Below are positions 30,301-45,300 of a stretch of DNA of 64,000 nt, in pieces. How positions within the stretch are numbered: position 1 is the stretch's first letter; every line of letters starts with the position of its first letter. The DNA is from Liolophura sinensis. Its lineage: Eukaryota; Mollusca; Polyplacophora; Chitonida; Chitonidae. The DNA lies in assembly GCF_032854445.1 (NCBI RefSeq), contig NC_088305.1, positions 11,351,606-11,415,605 of the forward strand, written 5' to 3'. Both the position numbers and the translations under genes were made by a program. The notes beneath the pieces were generated by a model. It ran no database searches and was not told the origin of the DNA. It saw only the letters and a program-made list of their open reading frames with translations.

Positions 30301-33300
30301 AGTGCAATAGTTCATAACCAGAGGAAATCATCTTTAAACTCATCACCATAAAACTGCCCGTCAGAGACTGGCTTTAACATTATGTAAGTTGTTTCTTCAT
30401 CGGTCCATGTACACTTGTTCCGTCTAACCCACTATTTTCTGACAAACTCAAATCTGATCTCTGTATAGACAAAGATGTTTACAAAGTCCGATGTAATTTG
30501 ACACACTTAAGCCCCCACAGAAGGGCATGATTCATCAACTACAGGTGTATTCAAAGGTGTGCTTTACCTGAAATGACAGGGTTATAGACACCAACATTAT
30601 TATACGCCTACTGTACCATCTTAATCATGGCAAAGCTTCCACGTCTCCACTTTAACCATGCATTCCCCACAGCATGGCAACATCTGAAAGGCCTTACAGG
30701 TGGCCTTTATATTGTGCAGGAAGTGTGGAGGAAAGGCATGGCATGGAATGCACCTTATCCATGCAAATGTACATTAATTCTGGTGAATTTCCTCCAACTT
30801 TCCGCATATGAAAGAGCAACTTTAAGTCCAATTCATACACATTTTTAAAGTGACTTTGGAGACAGAACTACATGTACATAGGTTGGATTGGCCAATTTCA
30901 GAGCTTCACAAAAAGTGCAATTTCACCACTCGGCAAAAAAAATTATGCCTTCAGAGTATGCTTGAATAAACACCTGGCAAATACAGGAAAAGGCTGAAGA
31001 ATCACAGTAGACGCAGCAATGGTACATGTACAAGATCACTGCTATTTGTTACTATGTCCACCAGCGTGTACAATACAGAATTAACCATCAACACACAGAC
31101 TACATGTACTGAACCTTTTACGCCATTCAACCATGAGATGCCACTTGACACCTTTGGGAAGCGAAGTATTTACAATGTACCTCCATAGTATGGCACAATT
31201 TTCCACAAGGAAATAAACCACTTTACAATCCTATAATTACAGCACTTTATAGAGTATCAAGCCAAGGTGCCAATAAATGTTCTTGAATCACAGATCTGTT
31301 TTGAAGGTGTCCAGAAATTTGCAGTAATTTGGGACATTAAGCTAGTGTTATATGTGTAAACAAAATAGTCTAAAAGCAAAGCAAAGCAAATCTCAAATGA
31401 TTGCACCCCTGTCAGTCAAATTACCCATATTAATCATAAATGTAGCTGTAAAATTTAAACCATGGCATTCAAGTCTCCTGGCCAATTTGATGGTTTACAG
31501 GCCTGTTAGGAATGTTTCACACGATGTCTGTCAGTACTTTACGTTATAAAATCCATGCTACTTGTCACAAAAACAGGTAAATCTTTGACACCATAAGGAG
31601 AGTGACTCACTGATTTCATTTTAGAGCCATTTCCCTCCTGTCTCCCAGAGCTCGCCACAGTAACTGGACCAATCTCGAGCAGTGGCAAGCAACAGACAGG
31701 TGCAGATTTGTGCATTATTACTGGACATTAGCTTAAGTGACTATTTCCCTGCAGCTATTATATCATGCCATCAAAACTATGTGCAATGATTTCCTTCACA
31801 GCTAAAACAGCGAAGCAGCAGATGTGGTTTTCCACACTCATGCCATATTGCCAAAAGAAAAAAGAAAAGGATTTCCACTGCAACCAAAAAAAACAAACAA
31901 AAAGAAAAACGTTGCCCATAATATGAACACGGCCATAATATGAGGGCAGGCAGGCAGGCATTTTCCACATAATTGGTGACAGGAGGATTGATACTGAGGT
32001 AATGCCCTCTCAATGCCACTCTAATGTCGTTTATGGAGAGACAGACTTTATATGTCTTAATGTCACACGGTGAGGATGCAGTTAAAACTGCCCTGATATT
32101 AGACGCAGGTTTTTGGAATGCATGTCACCAACATCCCTTTCTGTCAGGATTGATGGATAATGCATTTTTGAGGGTACACGTACGAAACTGTAAAATGCAC
32201 ACGTCTGCATCAATCAGTTTTAACAGAGAGATGAGCTTGCATTAAAATTGAGCTCAGCATTAATATACAGCACAATTTACAAACATTGCGATACTTATGA
32301 TCTTTTATCAAAGTTACACTTGTAGATTGCTCAAACTCCTTCAACTGACAAGAAATGTAGCAACAATATTATACATTTTATTCTAGGGTTAAAGTTTGTG
32401 TACATGTATGTTGTTATCAAAAAAAAAAAACAAAAAAAAAACAACAGAGAAATAAAGAAATGCTACACATTTAATTGCAAACCAAACAATCAATGCCAGC
32501 TGGTTAAAAAGGGTAAGTATTTGAGTTATCCAAGCCAAAAATGTTTGCTGGCTTTAGAAACTTGACAAGAATTTATACACACAGAGAAAATAAAACAACA
32601 ACGACATGTGTCCACCAGGTGGCTGAAGCTTGAAACCTCAAACAAAATCATGCAAATAGAATGTGTACATGTATGCAACTGTTAGTAAGTGTCCACGTAC
32701 AGACCATGACCAGTTCTGCCAGGAAGTTACTAGTTTCCTTGACAGGACATTACATGTACATGTATAACTCAAACCAATAAGTATTTTTAGCTTCATAAGT
32801 TGATGAATCGTTTTGCCATTTCTCCAAAATGTATATGTAATGTACATGCATGTTTTCTTGACAAAAGTTTCCCAACCCAAGGTTAATTTGTTCTATGACA
32901 GACCAAATCTTTTTTTTTTCCAGCTTTTGTTTACATGACACATAGTACATTACAACAACACATCGCTTGATCTATAAAGAAAGTGTCAGGAACGGGGGAA
33001 CTTTCACTTAATACTGACAGTAAGATTTGACAGCTTGGACCTGAAAGCGCTGGACAGAAAGGGTTCCTGCATATGTGCATTCTAGTATCTTGTGCTTGAA
33101 TACATGTGTGCATATAGAGAATAAACTACATGCATAATTACATACATGTAATGTACATGGTTACTGTACTACTGTATATATGTACACATGTGCCACTTGA
33201 CAGTTGCACCAATGCGGATGCACTACTCTGTATACATGTGTACATGTGCCACTTGAAAGTTGTACCAATGCGGATGGTCTTTATGTGTAAGCAGTGATAA

Positions 33301-36300
33301 CGGATATGGGGTTTTCCGCTGCCCTATCCCTACAGGCTAATGACAGACCCCTGCTTCTAGTGTGTAATATAACATGACTGAACGGACTTGCCTGTAGACA
33401 TATATTTACATGTAAAAAGAGTATATACATGTAAACTCTAACCCTTAGCCTTTTCTCATACTACCATATGCCATAAACTTTAACATAATCTTTGAAGACT
33501 ATCCCTTCAATACCCACATATTCGATTTTTTTAGAAAGCTTAGGAATTCACAAATCCACACAACATGTTTTTCTTTCCTTTATTTACACATAGGTTACAG
33601 TTACACATGCATGTTTCTTTGATTAAACTATATTTAAAATTGCCTTTAAAATTTATCTGCAACAATGATGAAGAATTATGCCACTGTAAATGATTCAAAA
33701 TTTCTCTCATGACTTTGTTGCTCATTTAGTTTCGTTCTAAGAACTATGTAATATCCATCTGAGAAAATCTGTATTTTCACATTTACTTGGATGGTAGGAT
33801 GATATACTGAAAAAAAGTTTTAGCGTCAAAAGTAATTAGTATTTGGACCTAGGCCCTTTACACCATACATGTATATCTACCCTTGTGTGTAGATGCTCAT
33901 ATAGACAGCCATATCCTGCATCCAGAAACTAGGTCAAACAGCAACTCTGGACTTCCCCTAAATCTGTCCCTGCCCTTGAAACTTGTGCAAATGTTTCCTT
34001 TGCCCCTGATCTTTTTTCTTCTCCTGACGGACATGCTGAGCATTCTTTCCCAGGCAGTTCATTCAGAGGCTCAGCAGCTCCTATCTTTGTTTTCCCACCC
34101 ACAACATGCTTCTGCAAACCTGCATACAGCAGGGCATTGTATCCAAGCTCTGTGCACCATACTGGGGTGGGTCATAGCAGATACAAAATCCATAAGGAGG
34201 TGCTTCTGTCCCCACGACCAATTTTATTAAGCCTGTGATAGTACACATATGATGAGTAAAGATGTTTCTGTGATCACATGTGGGAAAGTTCATCAGTGGC
34301 TTGCCAAAGGTTAGTGGTTCTACCGCCCATAAAACTAGCTACCATCATACTTGTATTATAATGAAAAATTCTTGAGTATGGCCTTAAGATACAATCAAGC
34401 AAAAAAAAAAAAAACAATAAATAAATGTACAAGTCTCACATATTAAACAGAAAGACACTATTTACATGTAAATTCTTCTGATATATTAATTTGTAATATT
34501 ATAAAAAATAAAGCAGTAAACAAGTCTTAAATTATCCCTAATGTACATTTTTAAAAATTTGACCATTGTCTTGTTTATCTCAGGACCTTTGTAAGTCCAC
34601 AGCCCTCAAGTATCAAGAACACATACAGAGTAATTACATGCAGGTACATGTACCTGGATAAAACCTCAGGGCAACCTTAATGACTATATGGTTGAAACAA
34701 TGACACACACCTGTACAACATCCAATCCAAATTTACAGGTAAATGACCTAATGAACAACCTACAGGTCATCAGTGTAGCTCTGAGATCTGTTAACGTACA
34801 ACACTGTACGCCACAAAAAAGAGGAGTCCTGTGACCTAAAAGTAATTCTGAATTAATATCACCTGATTATGTGGGAATAATAAAGGCCATAACATCACAA
34901 ATAACACAAATGTGACCCCAAATGTAACACAGATTTCCCAACATTAAGACCATCTTTTTTCATAAGAGATTCAATTATACATCATTTCACACATACATGT
35001 AACTTAAAGCTAAGACTCCCAAACAATTTGACAATCGTCCTTCAAATGGTGTACATGTACATCTCATTGGTTTCAATAATTAGGCAGGTTTTATATCCAG
35101 TATATCTTGTTCCGGACGATGCCTAGTGTGGCCGGCTCAAAGTGAAAATGGAGGTTACCGAACTTTGGCTTGAGGACAATGTAACGGATACATTGGTGTT
35201 AATTTGACATTATGATCTTTATTATTCACGAATAACTCGCTGATATGGCATGAAACATGTGTAAAGGCCCAAATTATGTATGTATCAATGTTCACATCTA
35301 GAAAGTAATGGAACGAATGAATGATTATAGCTTAATGCCACAATGGCAATATTTCAGCCATATTGTGGCGAAGAAAGTAATGGAAAAAAACACAAATGAA
35401 TAATGCTGCGCTACCCAAAACCACTGATACTGAATGAAACTTTGTTCTCTGCCAGATGATATTAAATATTTATAATGTCCTGGTGTGAAATGTTAAGAGT
35501 ATTTAACTGGCAGCCTTAACAATTAAAAAGTACCATCTGCACAAAATTACACTTCATTTCGCGCCAACAGTATTCACTACAAACAAAAATAACTGTAGGG
35601 GAAGTGCTCTATGGTGTGTTTTACATCAAATAAACAAATAAACAAACAGAAAAGACAAACAAGACAAGACAAACAAAATTTTAGAACAACTACTACAGCC
35701 TTAGAGCGGAAAATTTTCTGGAATTTCAACTATGTATTTCATCTATATACATGTATGTAGGTCATGTTGTCCTACTTCATGAACAGAACAATACAAAGTT
35801 GACAACAGAGCATAACTGGACAGTGTGGCCCACAAGGGCAGGCTATTCACCTGCACAGGCAAAGTGCTCAGGGAGATAAAAACACACCTACATTACAGCG
35901 AAAATGTAGAAAGGTTCTAACCTTGTCAGAGAAACAATAACTTGAAGATAACAAGCGCTTTTAATTACGATGATTGTGCTAACTTAATAACTATCTTGAT
36001 CAAACAGCCAGTGGCAGTTAATCATGTTTAAACTTGTTGCTGTTATGTTCGTTTTCTTGATGACTCGCCCAAAACATGTGACTGATACCTACATACCGCT
36101 GTAGACTACGTGTAATTTTGAAATGCTTCTTTTTCAGTTTCTTCATGTATTCTTTTTTTAAATCATACACCGTACAATGAATCAAGGATTATTTCTCTGT
36201 ATTAAGAACAATACTTTAGGCTTGACTCTATCTAATTATCAACCAAATTTACAAGTAGTTCCCGCATCTTTCCTATTCACAGTGCTGCCTCACTCTATTC

Positions 36301-39300
36301 ATATCATGCTTTGTATGACAGTAGCAAAGAGCCTGGACAGCTCCACTTGTAGCTATTACACTCTTTGCAAATGTATTCTGTCAAATTATTATTATTATTT
36401 TTTTGTTTGAATGGCTGGTTGTTTAACATCATACTCCATAATTTTTCACTTTAATAAACGATGGCAGCCAGTTTTATGGGTGAAGGAGACCCTAGAGCCA
36501 GGAATAAACCACCAACTGTTGACAAGATATTGGCTAACTCTCCCATGTGTGTCACATATTTATTACACTGGTGGATGGCAAGTGGTCTCTGGTAAACTTC
36601 ATGCCAGACCACACCATCAACTACTCATTGCTACCAAGATCAAATATAAATGCAGAGTAGGATATGCATTAAGCACAGCTACTGGGCATTTTAGGGCAGT
36701 GAATACACAGAGGGATAACACATTACAACCTCTCAGTGGTAGACACTTCCCCAGCTAATATCCACGCTTAACTGTTTGGTGCTAAGCTATTGTGAAGAGG
36801 TTACAGTGTGACTATATGTCCTGTAAGCTCTAAACAGAGGTTATCGACTTACAAAAGCGGATCCAAAGATCTAAGACATTAAAGTAGCTAAGCACAGAGG
36901 TTATACACATGACTGAGCACCACACATAAGATAGTACTAGAGACGAACTCTCAAAGCACTCTCTTCAATAAGGCAAATAATACACGGCCGTCACATCCAA
37001 AAATGACGGTTATAGTGTTTCTGATTTAGATGTCCAAATTAGGCTCTAGACTGGGCTCGGCCCGTTTTTATATTTCTCCACTGGCCATGGCCGGTTTAAA
37101 GACAACATCCATGGGCAACCATCGGCGACAGACCATTGAGAATTGCAACACCTCGTTTCCACTCAATTGCATATCAAAAGCTGGCTTTTTGGAAGAGCCT
37201 GGGAAAACGTGTCGCACTTGTAACATTAACTACAGGTACATGTACTGTAAATGTTCTAAAATTTCCTTTCATGACTAAGGTCCTCATTTAGCCCGATTCT
37301 GAGAGTTGCATAGATCTTAGAACGGTGTTTTGAGGGTCCACAGAGGGTAGTATAATACTGGTTAGGTTCAGCACTAAAAGTAATATTTTATGACATTTAA
37401 TATCTGCCTCCAAAAATGCGCTTTTCTTTTCCGCAAAATTTTAAGTCTTATCATACCTCTTCACCACCCTCTAATAAGACTATTAACATTTAAAGCCCTC
37501 CACAAGAGAACAATGTGGTAAGAAAAGACATATACCCCACAATGCCCGTGTTAAAAAAGTTGACACTGATTAGGGTTAAATGTTTACCATAACCCTGTGG
37601 TCCATAAACTGGAGTGTTCTTTTGTGGAGGATCACAGGAATGTAACTTCTGTCACCTTGGTCAGGAAGTTTGGGAAGTTTAAAACACAGATGCTGCCTAA
37701 CTACAAGCACATGCAGAAATCAATATACATGTATTATACCAGGGGTTTTGTTTTCCTCCACCCACGGAAATCTGTATAATATCAGATGAACTGTTTTATA
37801 GCTTTGGCTTCAGGTAACTTCAAAATTTGTCACCTGTATTTTAAGACATTAAGTTCTCTTAATGACATCCCTTAATTTTTCTTTCTCCTCCACTACTGCA
37901 AATTAGGCCATACTATATGTACATGACCCGTTCCTCTTTGGCATGAGCAGTCTGGCCGTGCACTGTATTCTACCTGGAGTATGGCATGTAAAAAGGCACT
38001 TTCAGAAGCACATAAAGGCTCTACAATAATACTTTTATCCCAACATTTAAGTTTTTCTGATAAGAAATTAATCAAACTTCACAAAAAAAAAAATTCTTAA
38101 GCAGCCCAGGTATAAGGTGAACGGATCAATCGGAATCAAGCCAAATGTGGCAATTAAAACTGCTTGACTTTTATCCTTTAGATACAGGTACATGCAGAGA
38201 TAATAGGGATGATTCAGGGGAGTGGGGAGTCATCTAACCAGATTGGGTACTGGGAGGATGAGCACTGGCACAGTTTACTCCCCACCCTAGGCCAGATATA
38301 GTTTTGACATTTACAGGAGGTCAGTAAACCAGCTCACTGTATAGCAGTTATCTTCACACCCCTACTGCAGCCCCACAGACATCCATGTAGACTGACCCTG
38401 CCTGTATGGCACACAGACACACATTACACCCCAGTGTGACTGCTTAGCCACTGGATGTACAGAACATATATCAGCAGAAACGAAGATTTTATATGCAGTT
38501 CAAATGTAGAAGGGCGTGACTCAAGCATACACAGATACACATAACACTACAGTATTCTTTGAGTCGTGGCCAAGCAATAATTTTAAGTGTACAAGTTATT
38601 TCTTTACATATATAATTATACATTAACATGTCCATGTATCTGGTCATTTGTAATGACCTAGGGCTTTATGAGAAGTACTATATTTTACCTAAACCTTAGC
38701 ATTTTTCAAATGGCACATTTTCGTTGATTCCGACTGTTTCATCCATCTCATAGGGCCACTTAGGAAATTTTAGTGATGATTAATTTCTTTTGAAAAAAAA
38801 TCTTTAGTGTTGGCATCAAAAGTATCATTTTATGGCCTTTTCTGTGCTCCGAAAGTTCATTTTGAGCATATCAAACTTTAGGTGAAGTACGGTACATAGC
38901 ACTGCCAGCAAAGGCTATTACACCAATAAACCCTAGTACTATGTACATGTACATTGACCTGATACTTCAAGAAGTTATCATGTAATTTTGTCAACATGCA
39001 CTTCCATCTTTACACGATCAAAATAAGTGTTTGCTTGCTTGTGGTTTTAAGGCCGCTTTCTGAATGATTTTCACGCAATATCTCCGGCCAGGAGAACAGC
39101 TCTTCATATTCAGATAGATTAATTATTTCATCTCTGTTTTTTTGTGCCTTTACATGTTGTACTGGCAAAATAGCAGTCATGGTAAAACTTGTCAGTCCCA
39201 GAGTCTTGTCAAGTCTAGGATGAGCTCTCTGACTTGAAGCCGCAGTTGAGTAGTTGGTTAAACGCTACAATCGTCTTGGAAGAAAATGATTGTTTTCGGA

Positions 39301-42300
39301 AACAATCAGACGGAAATTAGACGCAAAGGGCAGCCAAGCTTACAGGAAACTGGAAAAACATGCCAAACAACCAGACAATACTTTCATTCAGGAGGTATAT
39401 AACCATACATTTCATGACTAACTTACTTATTTTCTGGATTCATAGAATTCTATTGCCTCAGATCAATAAAAAGCAAATCCTTAACATTTATTTGCCTCTA
39501 AATATGTTCAAATTCAGCTGTATGCATACTGTACATATATGTGCAAAAGCCTTTTAAGCAGCAAGAGGCCATGTACATGTAAGAGCCAAAAGCTTTGTGC
39601 GAAGAACGGTTGAAGAGAATCGTAATCTGTTAATTTGTCAGTCCAGCAGGCTTGAAGAGTGTTTTGCAAATTGAACGTCAGTTGTCAGGTGGGGGTGGGG
39701 GTGGGGGGGTGGGGTGGAGGCATGGGAAAGCCAGTGAAGCTTGAAGTCTTGGTCACAATGGACAATGCTAACAACGAGCTGAATGGTCAGGGAGAGGCAC
39801 ATGATACTCGTCCACTATTGTCATCAGATATGATCCTTATTACTAGATATCTTTCCATATACTTTCAACATATTTATAATTAAACGTACCATGCAAAGAT
39901 GCCTTGTACACATGCATGGTACATTAGTGTACAGATGAGATCAAAAGGTCAAGTATGAATATTACCCTCATGAGCATGGCAGGTGTTTTCCGTACTTGCA
40001 CTTAAAGTGAAAAAAAAAAAAAAAAGCAATATATAAAGGCAATTAAAGATTATAAAATGTTACTTTAAGTCTTGAAACACAGTAGGATATCACCGGATCC
40101 CCTAATCCCTGTAAATAAAACTTAAAAAACATCTCTCCATGTCAAAAAGGACTTTTCCGAATCAGACAAAATAAGTACAGTAACTCTAAAGTTGAGGATC
40201 CGGTAAATCTTTAACCTGTTTCAACCACTAAAGCAAGTGCTTCTTTTCAGAGAAATTTATGTGTACCAAAATGATGCCAAAATGATTCAATTGAGTCACT
40301 AAAGATGCAAGCTTCGTAAAACTGTGCAAATCAGTTCTGTACACCCCATAAGTTCTCTCAAAATATTTCAAGACATTGGTTGCTTAGGCAGTTAAAAAAG
40401 TTGAAGAATTAGGGTATAAGGGTCAAGTCCGACATTCATATACCATTCGTAGTCCACAAAAGGCGTTCCAAGACGATAATCGCAAGATCCATTTCCAAAA
40501 CAACGTTTAACACTAACTCCCAAAGCCAAAGGTATGTAAGAAATTATACAAATAAGAAATAAAGCCGGTAACACACAAGAGAGAAGCGGTCATCAGTTTT
40601 CAATGATGCCGGGCAGACAGTGAATATTCCAGGCATGAATTCCATATCAAAGTTCAAATTTGTAGTCCGTGAATGAGTTCCAGGTCAAATAACAATTAAA
40701 CAAGTATCTCAGTCGCGTTTAATTGCAACTGTTCATAAAGGCATCATGCTGATGTAATGGTGTCATATATGTATTTATAGCAAAGGCAATGCTACAAACA
40801 CTCACTGAATTACTGAGTATCTTGGTTCTGAGATTGTTTGCATACATAAATATAGTTGACTATACACCACATAATCTGCAGATATGAGCATGCATGCTAT
40901 TTTGACACACCAATGTCAGTGTAAATGACACCACAAACCGGTGTACCAGTAACATGTGATATCATCAGCTATTAGTGTAACAGGTTGTGTGTGTGCACAC
41001 TCTTAACCTGAGCAGTCACGAGTCACGAGCCAGACAACGACGACAACAGCAGCGGTGGCAGTGTTGTCAGCTGTGCTATGATGCGATATTAAAGAGAACA
41101 AAGCCCAGGGAGGATGAAATATTGAGCGAGAATGAAGACAGCACATTCCTGAGGATGACTCAGACCACATGTTAACGACAAGGTCACAGCCAGCAGGAGA
41201 AAACAGGATTAAAGATTCAGTCCACCAATTAAGGTGGGACCCCCGCAGTGAAGGGGCCTGCAAGTATACAGTAGAGGCATGCATATAGAGTGCACGTGGA
41301 GTGGCAGACCAATGTAACCTCTGTGGAGTCGGAAACAAATGACAGTTTCTGACAAGTGCACAGCACAATAGAGCAGATGATGACAATTTTCATTCATGAA
41401 TATATTCATATACACATAAACATGCAGTGTAAAGTTTTCAAATAGCTAGATCTACATGTGCATGTGTAGTGTTTATCACAATGACACATACATATGCATG
41501 TACTTTCTTTTTTTCTTTTCCTTTTTTTTTTAACAGTGTACTGAGTGGGATAGTCAGCCTATTACACACCCGATCCTATCATTCATTACTTCCAACCCTA
41601 CACAACACTTACAATGTTTTTCAATGTCTGCTTTAATATAAACAAAATCCAGAAAAAATTGCGCCGGATTCTGATGCTTGCCAAGGTCATCAATTTTAGT
41701 ACCGAGCATTACATTACATCTCAGATTCAGGAATGGGATTTATCTGACTCCGAGTTACTCTAAGTTTGGGTCCAAACGGCCTTACAGTGTACTGGATTCA
41801 GACCTTGTGTTTTACTGGCTCTGGGATTCAGGATTCACTGGATATTCTTTGGCTCAGGATGGGGGTCTACTGGACATTAGTTTCCTGAATTCCGGCTTTC
41901 ATACTGGACAATACTATGCCTTGGGGTATACTCGATATTCTTCCGAACTCCATGAAGTACTTATGATTGCAGTTTACTTGTACTAAGTGCAGGCTGGGAT
42001 GTACCAGACATTCTGGGGCTCAGGACTGGGGCATACTGGATATTCTTGGGCTTCGGACTAGGGGTTACTGGCTAATCTGGGGGACTGCAGTTACTGGATA
42101 CTCTTGGTTCCAGGATTGCAGTTACTGGATACTCTTGGTTCCAGGATGGCAGTTACTGGATACTCTTGGTTCCAGGATGGCAGTTACTGGATACTCTTGG
42201 TTCCAGGATGGCAGTTACTGGATACTCTTGGTTCCAGGATTGCAGTTATTGGATACTCTTGGTTCCAGGATGGCAGTTACTGGATACTCTTGGTTCCAGG

Positions 42301-45300
42301 ATGGCAGTTACTGGATACTCTTGGTTCCAGGATGGCAGTTACTGGATACTCAGTTACTGGATACTCTTGGTTCCAGGATTGCAGTTACTGGATACTCTTG
42401 ATTCCAGGATTGCAGTAATTGAATACTCTTGGTTCCAGGATTGTAGTTTACTGGATACTCTTGGTTCCAGGATTGTAGTAATTGAATACTCTTGGTTCCA
42501 GGATTGCAGTTTACTGGATACCCTTGGTTCCAGGATTGCAGTTTACTAGACATTACTTTACTGGGTTCAGGAAACACAGAGATGTGTCCAACAACTTAAT
42601 AAATGAGTTACATGTACATGTAATCACGTAGCATACCCTGGCCTGCTAAAGAATGTTGACTAGATTGACAAGCGGATTGAAGAGAAATAGCTTTTTGTTG
42701 ATCTGTTAATGAGAATCCCTGATCGCACACTTGTGCTGTTGCGTATAAATAGAACACAAAGGAAGCCTACGACAGTGTTTGTGGCATGGTCCGTTGTTCG
42801 TCCAGGTAAGGCTTGCTCTAGCATGTCTGGGGGCCATAACACACGGTGTGATACCATCCTGACACCAACTACTGCTGGCTGCTATACTGGTATAAATAGA
42901 GAGAGACAAACAAGTCCATCCCCCCAAGGCCTTTACCTAGCTCGACCCAGGCAGGAATAACTTTCTAAGAGATACACCAAAACTCACTTAACCTCAACTC
43001 CTTTTTAACTGTTAATTTTTTTTCTTCAAAAATGAACAAGCCAACTTTAACAGAACTATGCAACTTAATATGAAACAAAACAATCTTCATTTCAGACATG
43101 TAAATGTAGTATGTTTTCTTGCACTCAAAATTTACAACTTTTCACGTATTGAAAAGAATCCTGAAAGGGGAACAATTTTAGTATTCTTAGGAAAATTAAA
43201 ACACCAAATATACACCATGACAAAAAAGCAGAATTGTTGACACACTGAGATATGCAGTATAAAATGGCCTAAAAATTCCCCACAAAAAGTGCACTTTTAG
43301 AGGAAAATAAATGCGATAAAATATCACCCTATCTTGCAAACAGAACACCTCTCGTTCGTTAAAGATCGTTAAAACTCTCACATTCAGGCAAAATGTGTAT
43401 GTTAATTATGCAAATATTTTATGTGATTTGTAACATACACAAACACCCACTGTATCCATGTAAATTGTACGTGTCAAGTAAATACATGTACCCCGGCCAT
43501 TACGTAATCAGTAGCCATGATAATGAGTCTTCAGCCAACTTTAATTGTCTTTAAAAAAAAAGCCAGAAGAAATTGAGCTGCGTATAAAACTGCCAGGCGA
43601 GTACGTTAAATAGGTTAGAACCGCTGGATAAAGAAAAACCGGTTATCCATCCACAATAAACGCCACGACTTGTATAAAAGTGTAATTGTCCTTCATGCAA
43701 GCCTAGTGTGTAAGATTGAAAAGAGACTCTAAAACTTACAACTCTAAAAGAAAATCATTTCATTCTGCAAAACAATCTTCCCCACATGTATGCACTGTAG
43801 GTGGACATTGTGAACCTTTAAAACACTACCTCTAAACTTGGCCAGATGTTTAAACATGTAGCTCAGCGGTGTGATCATGAGTAAATTTTAAAAGTGTCAA
43901 TTACTGTACTTTACCAAAGTTTGGTACATATATAGCTATACACTTTTTGAAGCACATCAACACCATACAAAAAATACTTTGGATGACATCACATTGGAAA
44001 GTTTTTATGATAGTAAATTTCACAAAAAAAAAAAAGTGTGGTCCTTTAAGGTGGTTAAATCAGTCACATCAAGTAAAATGTGTCATAAAAAATGCTAAAT
44101 TTTGGGGTTGGTTGGGTTGGTTAGCGCGCTAGCGCAGCGTAATGACCCAGGAGTCTCTCAACAATGCGGTCGCTGTGAGTTCAAGTCCAGCTCATGCTGG
44201 CTTCCTCTCCGGTCGTAAGTGGGAAGGTCTCTCAGCAACCTGCGGATGGTCTGCCCGGTTTCCTCCCACCATAATGCTGGCCGCCGTCGTATAAGTGAAA
44301 TATTCTTGAGTACGGCGTAAAAAACCAATCAAACAAATCAAACAAACAAACTAAATTTTGGGTGAAATACGGTATGTACATGTACACTGTAAAAGACAGC
44401 TAAATGCATCTCACATGTACATGTACACTGTAAAAGACAGCTAAATGCATCTCACATGTACATGTATGTCTTTTTAATATTCAGTTAGACAGAGCTTGCG
44501 AGTACTATTTATATTTTATTGGGTATCAGCTGCTTATCTACATGTAACCTGTGTTTTACACATTGCCAGAATTTCTTTTCGTTTTATTTTATGTTTTTTG
44601 GTGAGCTGGAAAAGGAGATACATGTCCATATGTATTTGTGTACTTTATCATGCAAAGGAGATACATGTAAATACATATTTATGTACTCCATGAATACGAG
44701 ATACACGTACATATGTATTTATGTACTTTATCATGACTTACTTTCTTACAGTCAGTATTACTCATCCGAAAATAACATAATACATACATCTATTTAAGTT
44801 CTGCAGATGGTCATGGGTTTTCTCCAGGCTCTGCCCAGTTTCCTCCCACCATAATGCTGTACGCCGTCATATAAGTGAAATATCCTTGAGTACGGCGTAA
44901 AAGACCAATCAAAATAAATAAATAAATCTACTTAAGTTTGGTGCGCTAAAACCTGTTAAACAGTCTATTCTAGCCATAAAGAATGCCAACACAAATCCCG
45001 ACGAAAAATTATTTCCACAAACACGAGCATGATTCACTCTGTAACCACATCTTTAACCTCTACCTAGCAGGTCATAAGTTTCAAAGAACGTTAAAACTGT
45101 GGGCACAAGATCACTGATATAAATACACATACAGCAGACACGTACAGACTGACAAAAAGGTGAGAAGATTAAATATAGACCCGAAGATCACGTGCATAAT
45201 CTTACCAGTACTTTATTCACATGAGGAAGAAAGAAAAATTTCCCCAAAATAAAAAAAAAACGTGTTGTGATGATTTATCATGAGTGGTATGACATGGTAT

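Noticed and set aside
33883-34230. 115-codon plus-strand ORF with a Leu-rich segment
   Set aside because: It has low-complexity composition with open frames on both strands, and no motif or splice context was found. It runs up to a SINE-related repeat.
40392-40574. Minus-strand ORF starting with a hydrophobic, signal-like segment
   Set aside because: It has no ATG start and a stop directly upstream. Its end overlaps a MITE-A-like terminal sequence (gttgaagaattaggg).
41003-41386. 127-codon minus-strand ORF
   Set aside because: A run of Ala/Val from a simple GAC/CAG-rich stretch and a generally non-protein-like composition. No conserved motif.
41967-42577. Several overlapping ORFs with WILLVPG / TGYSWFQD repeats
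   Set aside because: They are produced by the 31-bp minisatellite in several frames.
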